Notes: generated by a model from the letters alone, not told the origin. DNA of 63,385 nucleotides from Paenibacillus silagei (GCF_017874735.1 NZ_JAGGLV010000034.1:1-63385), one strand, 5' to 3'. Positions 32,738-40,924 are shown, counted from the stretch's first letter. Numbers and translations: made by a program.

Positions 32738-34237
32738 ATGAGCGCAACATTAACGATCGTCGGCCTGGGCTCCGGGAACCCGGACCGGCTGACACTGGGC
32801 ATTATCAAGAAGCTGAAGGCGGCCTCGGCCGTATACGTGCGGACCGCAGAGCATCCTGTCATGGCTGCACTGGCGGAGATGGAGATAGCCTGGGAGTCCT
32901 TCGACGGGCTGTATGAGTCGCTGTCGTCCTTCCCTGAGGTCTATGAAGCCATTACGGCAACGCTGATCGAGAAGGCTGCGGCCGCTCCGCAGGGCACGGA
33001 GATCGTCTATGCCGTGCCGGGGCATCCCATGGTGGCCGAATCCGCCGTCTCCCTGCTGCGCGGGCGCTGCCCGGAGGCGGGCATTGAACTGAATATCCTC
33101 GGCGGCGAGAGCTTCCTGGATGAAGCGTTTGTCCGACTGGGCTTTGATCCGATTGAAGGCTTCCAGCTGCTGGACGCCTCCGGTATCCGCAGCTCCCAGC
33201 TTCATCCAGAGCTGCACACCCTGATCGGGCAGGTCTATGACAGCTTCACCGCGTCTGAGACCAAGCTTTGCCTGATGGAGCTGTACCCGCCCGAGTATGA
33301 GGTCATTGCCGCACATGCGCTTGGCGTGGAGGGCGAGGAGCAGATTCTCCGGGTGCCGCTGTACGAGCTGGACCGGCTGGACGGCTATGGTAACCTGTCG
33401 CTGGTATATGTTCCGGCGAGCCGTGCGGATGAAGCGCGTAACCGTACCTTTGCCCGGCTGCATGAAATTGTCGATATTCTGCGGAGCCCAGAGGGCTGTC
33501 CCTGGGACCGTGAGCAGACGCATGAATCCTTGCGCAAAAATCTGATCGAAGAGACCTATGAGGTGCTGGAGACGATTGACGAGGATGACCCGGACCATAT
33601 GAAGGAAGAACTGGGCGACCTGCTGCTCCAGATTATGCTGCACTCCCAGATGGAAGAGGAGCTGGGGACCTTCAGTGTCTACGATGTCATTGAGGGGCTG
33701 AATGAGAAGCTGCTGTTCCGCCACCCGCATGTCTTCGGCGATCAGGCGGCGGGCAATGCCGAGGAGGCGCTGCAGAACTGGGAAGGGATGAAGGCCGAGG
33801 AGAAGCGGCGCAAAGGCGTGAAGCCCGAAGCCCTGTCCGCACTCAGCGGAGTTCCGAGGGATCTGCCGGCTCTGATGAAGGCGTACAAGCTGCAGAAGAA
33901 GGCGTCCCGCGTCGGCTTCGACTGGGATAACACCAGTGATGTGCTGGCCAAGATCCGCGAGGAGGTTGACGAGCTTCAGGAAGCGATTGAGACGGGACAG
34001 TCCGCCGGGGAGCAGATGCTGGAGCTGGGCGACCTGCTGTTCGCAGCCACCAATGTGGCCCGCTTCATCGGAGCCGATCCGGAAGAAGCGCTGACCCGCA
34101 CCAACCGCAAGTTCGTAGCCCGCTTCGAGTATATTGAGCAGCGTCTGCGGGATCGGGGGGTCCGGCTGGAGGACAGCCCGCTGGAGGAGATGGAAGCCCT
34201 CTGGCAGGAAGCCAAGGCAGAAGAGCGGAAGCAATAG
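32738..34237 (+). CDS. mazG: MazG family nucleoside triphosphate pyrophosphohydrolase with methylase-like domain (YabN)
   Basis: A 499-residue fusion: an N-terminal tetrapyrrole-methylase-like domain (VGLGSGNPDRLT, VYAVPGHPMVAE) and a C-terminal MazG region (about 230-490) with SPEGCPWDREQTHESL and EETYEVLETID ... EELGDLLLQI; a second degenerate MazG unit follows (REEVDELQEAIE ... LELGDLLFA). MazG domains hydrolyse non-canonical or excess NTPs to NMP and PPi. The role of the methylase domain is unknown. AAGGAG precedes the ATG. Confidence 0.94.
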   Translation: MSATLTIVGLGSGNPDRLTLGIIKKLKAASAVYVRTAEHPVMAALAEMEIAWESFDGLYESLSSFPEVYEAITATLIEKAAAAPQGTEIVYAVPGHPMVAESAVSLLRGRCPEAGIELNILGGESFLDEAFVRLGFDPIEGFQLLDASGIRSSQLHPELHTLIGQVYDSFTASETKLCLMELYPPEYEVIAAHALGVEGEEQILRVPLYELDRLDGYGNLSLVYVPASRADEARNRTFARLHEIVDILRSPEGCPWDREQTHESLRKNLIEETYEVLETIDEDDPDHMKEELGDLLLQIMLHSQMEEELGTFSVYDVIEGLNEKLLFRHPHVFGDQAAGNAEEALQNWEGMKAEEKRRKGVKPEALSALSGVPRDLPALMKAYKLQKKASRVGFDWDNTSDVLAKIREEVDELQEAIETGQSAGEQMLELGDLLFAATNVARFIGADPEEALTRTNRKFVARFEYIEQRLRDRGVRLEDSPLEEMEALWQEAKAEERKQ

Positions 34238-34341
34238 ATTTTAGAATTATAGTCTTCGGCGGTATATCCCGCGCGTTTCACGGCAATGCTGTGACTATTG
34301 GCGCGAATCTCTGATTTAAAATGTATTGAGAGGTTTATAAT

Positions 34342-34357
34342 GTTATAGTGCTATAAC
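34342..34357. promoter_or_regulatory. Palindrome upstream of hup
   Basis: GTTATAG-TG-CTATAAC, 7-bp perfect arms, immediately after TATAAT (34336-34341). It looks like an operator at a transcription start. The rest of the 286-base gap shows no other clear element. Confidence 0.4.
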
Positions 34358-34523
34358 CCCCATATCCTACGCAAGATGTTACTTTTTCAAAAAAAACGGC
34401 GGATCGTGGCAGGAATTGAGGGCGGAATCCAGAATATCATAAAGACGAAATGACGATTTGCCGTGATTTTCCGGTAAACCTGATTTTCATTTATTTTTTG
34501 TATCCTAGGAGGAACTTCAAATT

Positions 34524-34796
34524 ATGAACAAGACAGATCTGGTAAACAACATTTCCGAGAAAAGCGGACTATCCAAAAAAGACGTAGAAACCGTACTTAA
34601 CGGAATGCTGGGCGAAATTACAGAAGCTCTCGCAAGCGGAGATAAAGTACAGCTGATCGGCTTTGGTACTTTTGAAACGCGCAAACGTTCCGGCCGCACC
34701 GGCCGTAACCCGCAATCGGGCACACCTATCGAAATTCCTGAATCCACAGTGCCGGCCTTCAAGGCAGGCAACAAGCTCAAAGAAGCCGTTAACTAA
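34524..34796 (+). CDS. hup: HU-type DNA-binding protein
   Basis: A 90-residue histone-like protein: MNKTDLVNNISEKSGLSKKD, GFGTFE and the DNA-contacting arm GRNPQSGTPIEIPESTVPAFKAGN. It compacts and bends the nucleoid DNA as a dimer. Strong ribosome site (AGGAGGAAC). In B. subtilis the homologous hbs lies elsewhere; here it is inserted between mazG and rqcP, and its stop overlaps the rqcP start (TAATG), suggesting coupled translation. Confidence 0.96.
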   Translation: MNKTDLVNNISEKSGLSKKDVETVLNGMLGEITEALASGDKVQLIGFGTFETRKRSGRTGRNPQSGTPIEIPESTVPAFKAGNKLKEAVN

Positions 34797-35074
34797 TGCG
34801 TCTGGACAAGTTCCTGAAGGTCTCCCGTCTGATCAAGCGCCGCACCGTGGCCAAGGATGTGTCCGAACAGGGCCGGGTGTTGATCAATGGACGGGAGTCC
34901 AAACCGAGCAGCACGGTGAAGATCGGTGACGAGATTACCGTGCAGTTCGGCCAAAAGCTTGTGACGGTCAAAGTGGAAAAGCTGGTGGAAACCACCCGCA
35001 AGGACGAGGCCGCCGGAATGTATACCCTGCTCCGTGAAGAGCCGGTTGCCAAAAGCACGGGACTCGACTGGTAG
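34796..35074 (+). CDS. rqcP: S4-domain ribosome quality-control protein RqcP (YabO)
   Basis: A 92-residue RNA-binding S4 domain protein. RqcP works with RqcH in adding poly-alanine tails to nascent chains on stalled large subunits. The S4 signature MRLDKFLKVSRLIKRRT ... GRVLINGRESKPSSTVKIGDEI is complete. The ATG overlaps the hup stop by one base. Terminator at 35099. Confidence 0.94.
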   Translation: MRLDKFLKVSRLIKRRTVAKDVSEQGRVLINGRESKPSSTVKIGDEITVQFGQKLVTVKVEKLVETTRKDEAAGMYTLLREEPVAKSTGLDW

Positions 35075-35098
35075 CAAATTATTGCAGTATAAGGTTAA

Positions 35099-35146
35099 GA
35101 GGTATTCCTGAAGCCGGGAGACGGCGGAGCGGAATGCCTCTTTTTT
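35099..35146 (+). terminator. Intrinsic terminator after rqcP
   Basis: GAGGTATTCC (35099-35108) pairs with GGAATGCCTC (35131-35140), one G-U, then T6. Confidence 0.85.
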
Positions 35147-35149
35147 AAA

Positions 35150-35234
35150 AGATAAGAATTTATATGTTTTGGGGTCCCCGCAAAGTACCTGAGTCATCAT
35201 CTAAGCTAAAGCCCCACTTTGTGGGGTTATTTTG
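35150..35234 (+). repeat. Structured intergenic repeat, copy 3
   Basis: AAGATAAGAATTTATATGTTTTGGGGTCCCC to TTTGTGGGGTTATTTTG is given here only in parts: the A/T-rich head covers 35150-35168, the G/C-rich core 35169-35234. The core is almost identical to copy 1 at 18412-18487 (two differences in 71 bases). It lies between the rqcP terminator and yabP. A sigma-E-like -10 (CATAGATT, 35269-35276) follows downstream. Confidence 0.9.
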
Positions 35235-35302
35235 TTGTTTTCACCTGTTCTATACCCTGTCCTTCCTTCATAGATTAGAACCAAGAAGGAGGGGTACATG
35301 CT

Positions 35303-35587
35303 ATGATGGAGCCAGCCAAAGTCAACAAACAGCATGATCTGCACATGCGCAGCCGCAAGCAGATTGAGCTTACCGGTGTGAAGAATGTGGAGAGCTTTGA
35401 CAGTGAAGAGTTTCTGCTGAGTACAGAACTTGGTGAGCTGACCATTCGGGGGACTCATTTACATATCAAGAATTTAAGTCTGGAGAATGGAATGCTGTCC
35501 CTTGAAGGCAATGTTCATTCCCTGATTTATCTGGACCCCGGGGCGCAAGGCAAAAATAAAGGGATTCTCCGCAAGCTGTTTAAATGA
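35303..35587 (+). CDS. yabP: Sporulation protein YabP
   Basis: A 94-residue YabP/YqfC family protein, expressed in the mother cell during sporulation in B. subtilis. Typical segments: RKQIELTGVKNVESFDSEEFLL and LHIKNLSLENGMLSLEG. Role in spore formation unknown. AGGAGGGG lies eight bases before the ATG. It overlaps yabQ (ATGA). Confidence 0.94.
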   Translation: MMEPAKVNKQHDLHMRSRKQIELTGVKNVESFDSEEFLLSTELGELTIRGTHLHIKNLSLENGMLSLEGNVHSLIYLDPGAQGKNKGILRKLFK

Positions 35588-36147
35588 ATCCCTCCGTTCA
35601 ATGGATCACCCTGCTCTATATGATTCTGTCCGGCATTGCCATGGGACTGGCCTATGACAGCTACCGGGTGCTGTCGCAGAAGCTGAGATTTCCCAATTGG
35701 CTGAATGCGCTGCTGGATTTGCTGTATTGGATAGGGGCTGCCCTGCTGGTCTTTCGCATGCTTTATGCCGGAAACCAGGGACAATTGAGGTTTTATGTCG
35801 TTCTTGGCCTCTTTCTAGGTGTATGGATCTATTTTTTGATCTTCAGTATTACGGTGCAGCGTTTTGTGGTAAGGTTAATTCAGTCAGTTCAGTATGTATG
35901 CAGGATGCTATGGCGGTTCATTGCCATAGTCATCGGAGGCCCGATTCTCTGGCTGTGGCGCCTGGTTAAGGGAACAGTACTGCTGCTCGGCCGGGTCCTT
36001 CTTTATATTTTTAAGCTGCTGCTGCGTCTAACCAAGCCAATCTGGGTACTTCCTGTAAGGTGGGCCTCTCCGTATGCATCCCGGTTCGTTCATAGCGCCC
36101 GGATCGTGAGGATCACCGAGTGGATATCAGGGTGGCGGAAGCGCTGA
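35584..36147 (+). CDS. yabQ: Spore cortex biosynthesis protein YabQ
   Basis: A 187-residue membrane protein with hydrophobic segments at about 5-25, 42-62, 70-92 and 110-150, and a basic C-terminus. YabQ is needed for cortex formation and localises around the forespore in B. subtilis. It is translationally coupled to yabP. Confidence 0.92.
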   Translation: MNPSVQWITLLYMILSGIAMGLAYDSYRVLSQKLRFPNWLNALLDLLYWIGAALLVFRMLYAGNQGQLRFYVVLGLFLGVWIYFLIFSITVQRFVVRLIQSVQYVCRMLWRFIAIVIGGPILWLWRLVKGTVLLLGRVLLYIFKLLLRLTKPIWVLPVRWASPYASRFVHSARIVRITEWISGWRKR

Positions 36148-36181
36148 CCTTGCTTGAACCCTGGAACTGGAGGTAAGCTGA

Positions 36182-36517
36182 ATGAACAGATTCTCTGCGG
36201 AAGAGAAGAATACGAACCAGAGTGCTTCGGCCGCAGGCGCGAAGAGAAGAAAGTTTATATGGATTCTTGTGATGGCTGTTTTCTTCGGCTGGGCCGGATT
36301 CACTTTCTTTGCCCAGAGCGCAGTAATCGCCGATAAGAGCGAACAGCTCGCCCGTAAGAAAGAGAACAGTGAGAGTGTAACAGCCACGATGAATCAATTG
36401 AAATATGAGGTCTCGCGGCTGAATGACGATGAGTATATCGGACAATTAGCGCGTAAATGGTACAATATGTATCCTGCAGGGGAATCCCCTATCCGTACCG
36501 AGCAATCCGGGCAATAA
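36182..36517 (+). CDS. divIC: Cell division protein DivIC (FtsB-like)
   Basis: A 111-residue bitopic protein: cytoplasmic basic N-terminus, one membrane segment (about 25-45), and an outer coiled coil (about 48-80). With DivIB and FtsL it links septal peptidoglycan synthesis to the divisome. The C-terminal YIGQLARKWYNMYPAGE is conserved. It follows yabQ by 34 bases. Confidence 0.93.
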   Translation: MNRFSAEEKNTNQSASAAGAKRRKFIWILVMAVFFGWAGFTFFAQSAVIADKSEQLARKKENSESVTATMNQLKYEVSRLNDDEYIGQLARKWYNMYPAGESPIRTEQSGQ

Positions 36518-36562
36518 AAGCAGGCGAAAAGAGGCTTACGCTGTGTTGCCTTGCTTTGCTCT
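36518..36562 (+). terminator. Probable terminator after divIC
   Basis: AAGCAGGC (36518-36525) pairs with GCCTTGCTT (36548-36556, one bulge), then a pyrimidine-rich run without a long T tract. Confidence 0.5.
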
Positions 36563-36642
36563 TTACTGTATAATCAAATCACCGCAGACAGGATGGACAT
36601 TATATTCGTCTGTATATTTTTAAGGGAGGATCATTTTATTCT

Positions 36643-37143
36643 ATGGCAATTGAAGTGGGCACCAAGTTAGAGGGCAAGGTGACAGGCATCACGCATTTCG
36701 GAGCATTTGTGGATCTGTCAGGAGGTGTCACAGGTCTCGTTCACATCTCGGAGATCGCCGATAACTACGTCAAGGATGTTAACGATCATTTGAAGATTGC
36801 GGATGTAGTAACCGTTAAGGTGATCAATGTTGACAAGGACGGCAAGATCGGACTTTCCATTAAGCAAGCCGTTGATAAGCCGGCAACGGAAGTACGTCCC
36901 CCCAGAGCTCCAAGACCTGAACGTCCAAGCGGTGGAGACCGTTTCGGCGGTGGTGGCGGCAGTGGCGGAGGCGGCGGTGGATTCAATCGTGAACGGGGTG
37001 GGCGTCCATTCAAGCCTGCAGCCGGTAAACCTTCATTCGAGGATAAAATGTCACGCTTCCTGAAAGACAGCGAAGAACGGATATCTTCGATCAAGAAGAA
37101 CACAGAAGGAAAGCGCGGCGGCCGTGGAGCCAAGCGCGTATAA
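36643..37143 (+). CDS. yabR: S1-domain RNA-binding protein YabR
   Basis: A 166-residue protein: an S1 RNA-binding domain at residues 1-75 (GTKLEGKVTGITHFGAFVDLSGGVTGLVHISEIA) followed by a Pro/Arg-rich stretch, a polyglycine segment with FGGGGGSGGGGGG, and a basic Lys/Arg tail. Related to general stress protein 13. The tail is disordered and may bind RNA. It has its own terminator. Confidence 0.92.
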   Translation: MAIEVGTKLEGKVTGITHFGAFVDLSGGVTGLVHISEIADNYVKDVNDHLKIADVVTVKVINVDKDGKIGLSIKQAVDKPATEVRPPRAPRPERPSGGDRFGGGGGSGGGGGGFNRERGGRPFKPAAGKPSFEDKMSRFLKDSEERISSIKKNTEGKRGGRGAKRV

Positions 37144-37166
37144 TCTGAGTCTTGCACATCATAAAT

Positions 37167-37201
37167 AACCGCAGGGGCGTTGCGCCCTTTGCGGTTTTTT
37201 T
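37167..37201 (+). terminator. Intrinsic terminator after yabR
   Basis: AACCGCAGGGGCG and CGCCCTTTGCGGTT form a long stem with a small bulge and TTG loop, then T7. Confidence 0.92.
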
Positions 37202-37218
37202 GTGTTTGTGCCCGCAGG

Positions 37219-37458
37219 CCGAATGTAGGCCAAAAACCGAACACCATCGGCAGCTTGGAGGCGCGTGAACCAAATGTAATCGGAAAACCGATTACAATCG
37301 GCAACGTGGAGGCGTACGGACCAAATGTAATCGGAAAACCGACTACAATCGGCAGCTTGGAGGCGCGTGAACCAAATGTAATCGGAAAACCGATTATAAT
37401 CGGCAACGTGGAGGTGTACGGACCAAATGTAATCGGAAAACCGATTACAATTTGCTAG
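37219..37458. repeat. 51-bp tandem repeat with internal hairpins
   Basis: Units start at 37219, 37270, 37321, 37372 and 37423, each 51 bp (the last is cut short). Units 2, 4 and 5 carry GTAATCGG-AAAA-CCGATTAC or a near copy, and unit 3 a variant. Units alternate between two types (GGCAGCTTGGAGGCGCGTGAA and GGCAACGTGGAGGCGTACGGA endings), giving a 102-bp higher-order period. The repeats leave frames open on both strands, but no ribosome site precedes them. The remainder of the gap to 37745 shows only a few hairpins. Confidence 0.92.
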
Positions 37459-37710
37459 CAACGCAGAGTATGAGCAGCCCAAGCCCACCCCAGCTCTATA
37501 CCGCGCGCCCAAGCTTCCGGCTATTTTTGTCGGTACCCGGCAAATTGCCGACAGCATCTATGCCATTCTCACATAACTCTAGGGCAATCGCTGACGAATG
37601 TCCGCGCGGCCACTACCTGCAACCGGCAGTCTGACTGCGGCAGTCCGCAGCCGATCTTTTACCCCGTATGGGATTGGGAGGCTTTTCCACAGAATGTCGG
37701 GACAGGCTTT

Positions 37711-37779
37711 TTTGTCGGAAATTTATTACAGATTGCTCTCCGTTTCTGACAAACTTTCTTAAGACCCCCACTATATAAT
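37711..37779 (+). promoter_or_regulatory. Spo0A-type sigma-A promoter of spoIIE
   Basis: CTGACA (37746-37751) and TATAAT (37774-37779) are 22 bp apart, the overlong spacing typical of Spo0A-activated sigma-A promoters (spoIIG 22, spoIIE 21 in B. subtilis). A 0A-like box TTTGTCGGAA lies at 37711-37720, and a weaker one overlaps the -35 on the minus strand (37744-37753). Confidence 0.65.
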
Positions 37780-37815
37780 GAGAACCATAAAATTCATAAA
37801 CGGGTGGTGCAGGGA

Positions 37816-40323
37816 ATGAGTAAAAGCAATGTGGTGAATTTGCCGGAGTGGACAAGAGCAGGAAGCAAAGACAAAAATCAGAAAGAAGCCTTAGGTACGC
37901 GCTTGAAGGTGTGGGGCACCAAGCTGCCGGTTATCCAGTTCATCGCGGTCAAGAAGTGGGTACTGCTGCTTAGCCTAATGGGCTTTTTGCTGGGACGGGC
38001 TATGATCCTGGATGAGCTTACCCCGTTTGCTGCTGCTTATTTCGCCGTCATTGTATTTATGCGCAGGGATTCCATGCTGCCTGTGGCCGCAGCCATCGTG
38101 CTCGGCAGTCTCTTCACCCCATTTCCGGGTGCCATCGTGGTTGCGGCAGAGCTGATTATTTTTTATCTGATCTACAAAGGGCTGGAGAACTTCCAGCGGG
38201 TGGATCTGTCCTATGCCCCTCTGATGGTGTTCGTAGCTTCGTTTATGGTGGGACTGTTCCAGGTCGTTATCGGTCCTTCGCTCACGTGGTATCCGCTGAT
38301 GATGGCGGCCATTGATGCCATACTCGGATTCGTGCTGACGCTTGTATTCCTGCAGGCGCTTCCTTTATTCACCTATAAGCAGAAAAGCAGGGCACTCCGC
38401 AATGAGGAGGTACTCTGTCTGATCATCTTGCTGGCTTCCGTCATGACCGGCCTTGTCGGCTGGACCATTAACGGTCTATCGCTGGAGCATGTTTTATCGC
38501 GGTTTCTGATTCTGATCTTTGCTCTGGCCGGAGGAGCGCCGCTTGGTGCTGCGGTTGGTGTAGTGACCGGACTAATTCTCAGTCTGGCCGATATCGGAGC
38601 CATCTATCAAATGAGCCTGCTGGCCTTTTCCGGGATGCTGGCAGGCATGATGCAGTCCGGACGCAAAGGGGCGGTCTCCATCGGGATGCTGCTGGGATCA
38701 ACGATTCTATCCGTATACTTCATGGGACCGGGCGATGTCATGAATTCTACCTGGGAGACCTGTGCAGCTGTAGCATTGTTTCTTCTAACACCTAAGGGGA
38801 TGATTACTGCCATTGCCAAATATGTACCAGGCACAGCCGATCACAGCCGTTCCCAGCATGAATATGCCCGGAGGGTCCGGGATATTACAGCAGACCGGGT
38901 GACCCAGTTCTCGCAGGTATTCCAGCAGCTCTCCAGCAGCTTCGGGCAGATTCCCCGGGCCGCAGAGGCGGGCAAAAGCGACCGTGAGATGGAGGACTTT
39001 ATGAATACGGTAACAGAGGGAGCCTGCGCCGGATGCATCCGGCGGACCCACTGCTGGGATGCCAAGTTCTATCAGACCTACAGGTATATGACGGACATGA
39101 TGACCACGGTCGAGGAGTGCCCGGACATTACCGCTGCCCAGCTGCCGCCGGAGTGGAGCCGGATCTGCGGCAGGACGGGGGAGGTTCTTGAGGTGATGAA
39201 GGGCCAATATGAGCTATACCAGCATGATATGCGCTGGAAGCGGCAAATATACGACAGCCGCCAATTTGTGGCCGAGCAATTATCCGGCGTCTCGCAGGTC
39301 ATGGAGGACCTGGCGAAGGAGATTAAGCGGGAAGGGCAGGCGATGTACCGGCAGGAGAGCCAGATCCGGGAGGCGCTGGAGAAGCTGGGCCTCTCCATTC
39401 ACAGCATTGAGATTCTGAGTCTCGATCCCGGCCGGGTAGAGATTGAAGTCGTGCATGCCTACACCCGGGGCTTCGATGAATGCCGCAAAATGATTGCCCC
39501 GCTGCTCTCGGATATTCTGGAGGAGAATATCGCAGTGGTCAGTGAGACCGCCGTCCATCCCCGCGAGGGCCTGTCGATGGTGACCTTTGGCTCGGCCAAA
39601 GCTTACGAGATTAGCTCCGGCGTAGCTGCCGCCGCCATGGGAGGCGATATGTTGTCGGGGGACAGCTTTAGTACGGTGGAGCTGGGTAACGGTACCTTTG
39701 CCGTCTCCATCAGTGACGGAATGGGCAACGGGGAGCGGGCCCGGATGGAGAGTAGCGCTGCGTTATCTATGCTGGAGAAGCTGCTGCAATCGGGAATGGA
39801 TGAGAAGCTGGCGGTGAAATCCGTTAACTCCATTCTGCTGCTGCGCTCCCCGGATGAATTCTATGCGACAGTAGATATGGCGCTGATCGACCAGTATTCG
39901 GCGCAGACCATCTTCATGAAGATTGCTTCCGCTCCAAGCTTCATCCGGCGGGGCAGCGAGGTGATCCCTGTGACGGCCAGCAATCTGCCGATCGGCATCA
40001 TCAAAGATATCGAAGTGGATCTGGTCACCATGCAGCTTCGCCCCGGTGATATTCTCATTATGATGACCGATGGTATTTACGATGCGCCCGGATATGCCGT
40101 TAATAAGGAGATATGGATGAAACGTCTGATTCAGGAGCTGGAGGGCGATGACCCGCAGGATATGGCGGACGAGCTGCTGGATAAGGTAATCCGCTATCAG
40201 GGCAATGAGGTCCATGATGATATGACCATCGTAGTTAGCCGTGTGGATCATTACCACCCGGAATGGTCCAGCCTGCATATGCCCGGCGTAGGCCGGATGG
40301 AGCGCCCGCGTACGGTTAGCTAA
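37816..40323 (+). CDS. spoIIE: Stage II sporulation protein E (PP2C phosphatase)
   Basis: An 835-residue protein: about ten membrane segments (residues about 45-330), a central FtsZ-interacting region, and a C-terminal PP2C phosphatase (about 590-820) with SISDGMGNGERA and MMTDGIYDAP. It dephosphorylates SpoIIAA to release sigma-F in the forespore. Cysteine cluster CAGCIRRTHCW near residue 400 is a conserved family feature. The ATG at 37816 follows GGTGGT; a GTG at 37804 lacks a ribosome site. Confidence 0.96.
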   Translation: MSKSNVVNLPEWTRAGSKDKNQKEALGTRLKVWGTKLPVIQFIAVKKWVLLLSLMGFLLGRAMILDELTPFAAAYFAVIVFMRRDSMLPVAAAIVLGSLFTPFPGAIVVAAELIIFYLIYKGLENFQRVDLSYAPLMVFVASFMVGLFQVVIGPSLTWYPLMMAAIDAILGFVLTLVFLQALPLFTYKQKSRALRNEEVLCLIILLASVMTGLVGWTINGLSLEHVLSRFLILIFALAGGAPLGAAVGVVTGLILSLADIGAIYQMSLLAFSGMLAGMMQSGRKGAVSIGMLLGSTILSVYFMGPGDVMNSTWETCAAVALFLLTPKGMITAIAKYVPGTADHSRSQHEYARRVRDITADRVTQFSQVFQQLSSSFGQIPRAAEAGKSDREMEDFMNTVTEGACAGCIRRTHCWDAKFYQTYRYMTDMMTTVEECPDITAAQLPPEWSRICGRTGEVLEVMKGQYELYQHDMRWKRQIYDSRQFVAEQLSGVSQVMEDLAKEIKREGQAMYRQESQIREALEKLGLSIHSIEILSLDPGRVEIEVVHAYTRGFDECRKMIAPLLSDILEENIAVVSETAVHPREGLSMVTFGSAKAYEISSGVAAAAMGGDMLSGDSFSTVELGNGTFAVSISDGMGNGERARMESSAALSMLEKLLQSGMDEKLAVKSVNSILLLRSPDEFYATVDMALIDQYSAQTIFMKIASAPSFIRRGSEVIPVTASNLPIGIIKDIEVDLVTMQLRPGDILIMMTDGIYDAPGYAVNKEIWMKRLIQELEGDDPQDMADELLDKVIRYQGNEVHDDMTIVVSRVDHYHPEWSSLHMPGVGRMERPRTVS

Positions 40324-40483
40324 CGCAGTTGCGATACGATTGGTGGGTATCACTTGAGTTTAAGTTTGATTAAGCTGAAAATGTTGTACGAAATGCAACC
40401 TGGTGTTGAAGATACTTGGGTGTTGGAGTGGATTGCTGCATGAATTGCATAAATTCTTTCCGCTAATCGATCTGTGAGGGCGG

Positions 40484-40560
40484 AATCCTGCCTTTTGTGC
40501 AACAATTTCCGGTTTTGAATGAATTAATGAGAGGAATGTTGCATATTAGGCAGGATTTTT
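40484..40560 (+). terminator. Long double-stem hairpin after spoIIE
   Basis: AATCCTGCCT (40484-40493) pairs perfectly with AGGCAGGATT (40548-40557), and TGCAACA (40498-40504) with TGTTGCA (40537-40543); T residues follow. It lies 160 bases after the spoIIE stop and may be its terminator or a dispersed palindromic element. Confidence 0.6.
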
Positions 40561-40590
40561 AGATTCGGAGCTGGAGCTAGGGGATGAAGC

Positions 40591-40659
40591 ATGAGGATGG
40601 GCAAAAGTATGAGTAAAAGTATGAGTAAAAGTAACATTCAAGGGCCGAAAGCAAAGTGA
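40591..40659 (+). CDS. Candidate 22-residue micro-ORF with KSMS repeats
   Basis: ATG to TGA frame encoding MRMGKSMSKSMSKSNIQGPKAK. An AGGGG lies seven bases upstream. The DNA holds three near-identical 12-bp units (ATGAGTAAAAGT), and MSKSN is also how SpoIIE begins. There is no evidence of expression; it may be a duplicated fragment of a spoIIE-like start or simple slippage. Confidence 0.2.
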   Translation: MRMGKSMSKSMSKSNIQGPKAK

Positions 40660-40694
40660 GCGCTGAAAGGCCGGGTTTTGTCTTTAAATTATTC

Positions 40695-40719
40695 GGCGAG
40701 TGCATTCCAGTCACTCGCC
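40695..40719. repeat. Small inverted repeat
   Basis: GGCGAGTG and CACTCGCC form a perfect 8-bp stem with a 9-nt loop in the gene-free stretch after spoIIE. No T tract follows. Confidence 0.6.
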
Positions 40720-40805
40720 AGCCCCTGCTCCTCTCCTTTTCAACCGCTGCTGGTTAGCGGACGAAAGTTGAGGTTGAAGGTTTATCGTAAAATAAACGGA
40801 ACGGA

Positions 40806-40924
40806 GAGAATTTTGGAGCCGTAGAAGCGAAGCGTTCGCCTTTGTCTTCCGATTTCAACCGCGAGCTGCGGTACAATAAATCAAGAAATCGGAAGACAAC
40901 AGCGATCGAAGGCCCAAAATTCTC
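40806..40924. repeat. Nested inverted-repeat element of about 120 bp
   Basis: Outer arms GAGAATTTTGG (40806-40816) and CCAAAATTCTC (40914-40924), and inner arms GTCTTCCGATTTC (40844-40856) and GAAATCGGAAGAC (40885-40897), are all perfect. A further palindrome GCGAAGCGTTCGC sits between the outer and inner left arms. It is the only other notable structure in the 715-base gap between spoIIE and yabS. Confidence 0.85.

Noticed and set aside
32750..34234. Open frame of 494 codons on the minus strand opposite mazG
   Set aside because: A mirror frame of a real GC-rich gene; no ribosome site and no recognisable domain.
37180..37458. 92-codon frame through the 51-bp repeats encoding a 17-residue repeat peptide
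   Set aside because: Starts inside the yabR terminator with TTG and no ribosome site; periodic frames arise on both strands from the tandem repeat.
37219..37458. CRISPR array
   Set aside because: Units are contiguous with no unique spacers and no cas genes in the window.
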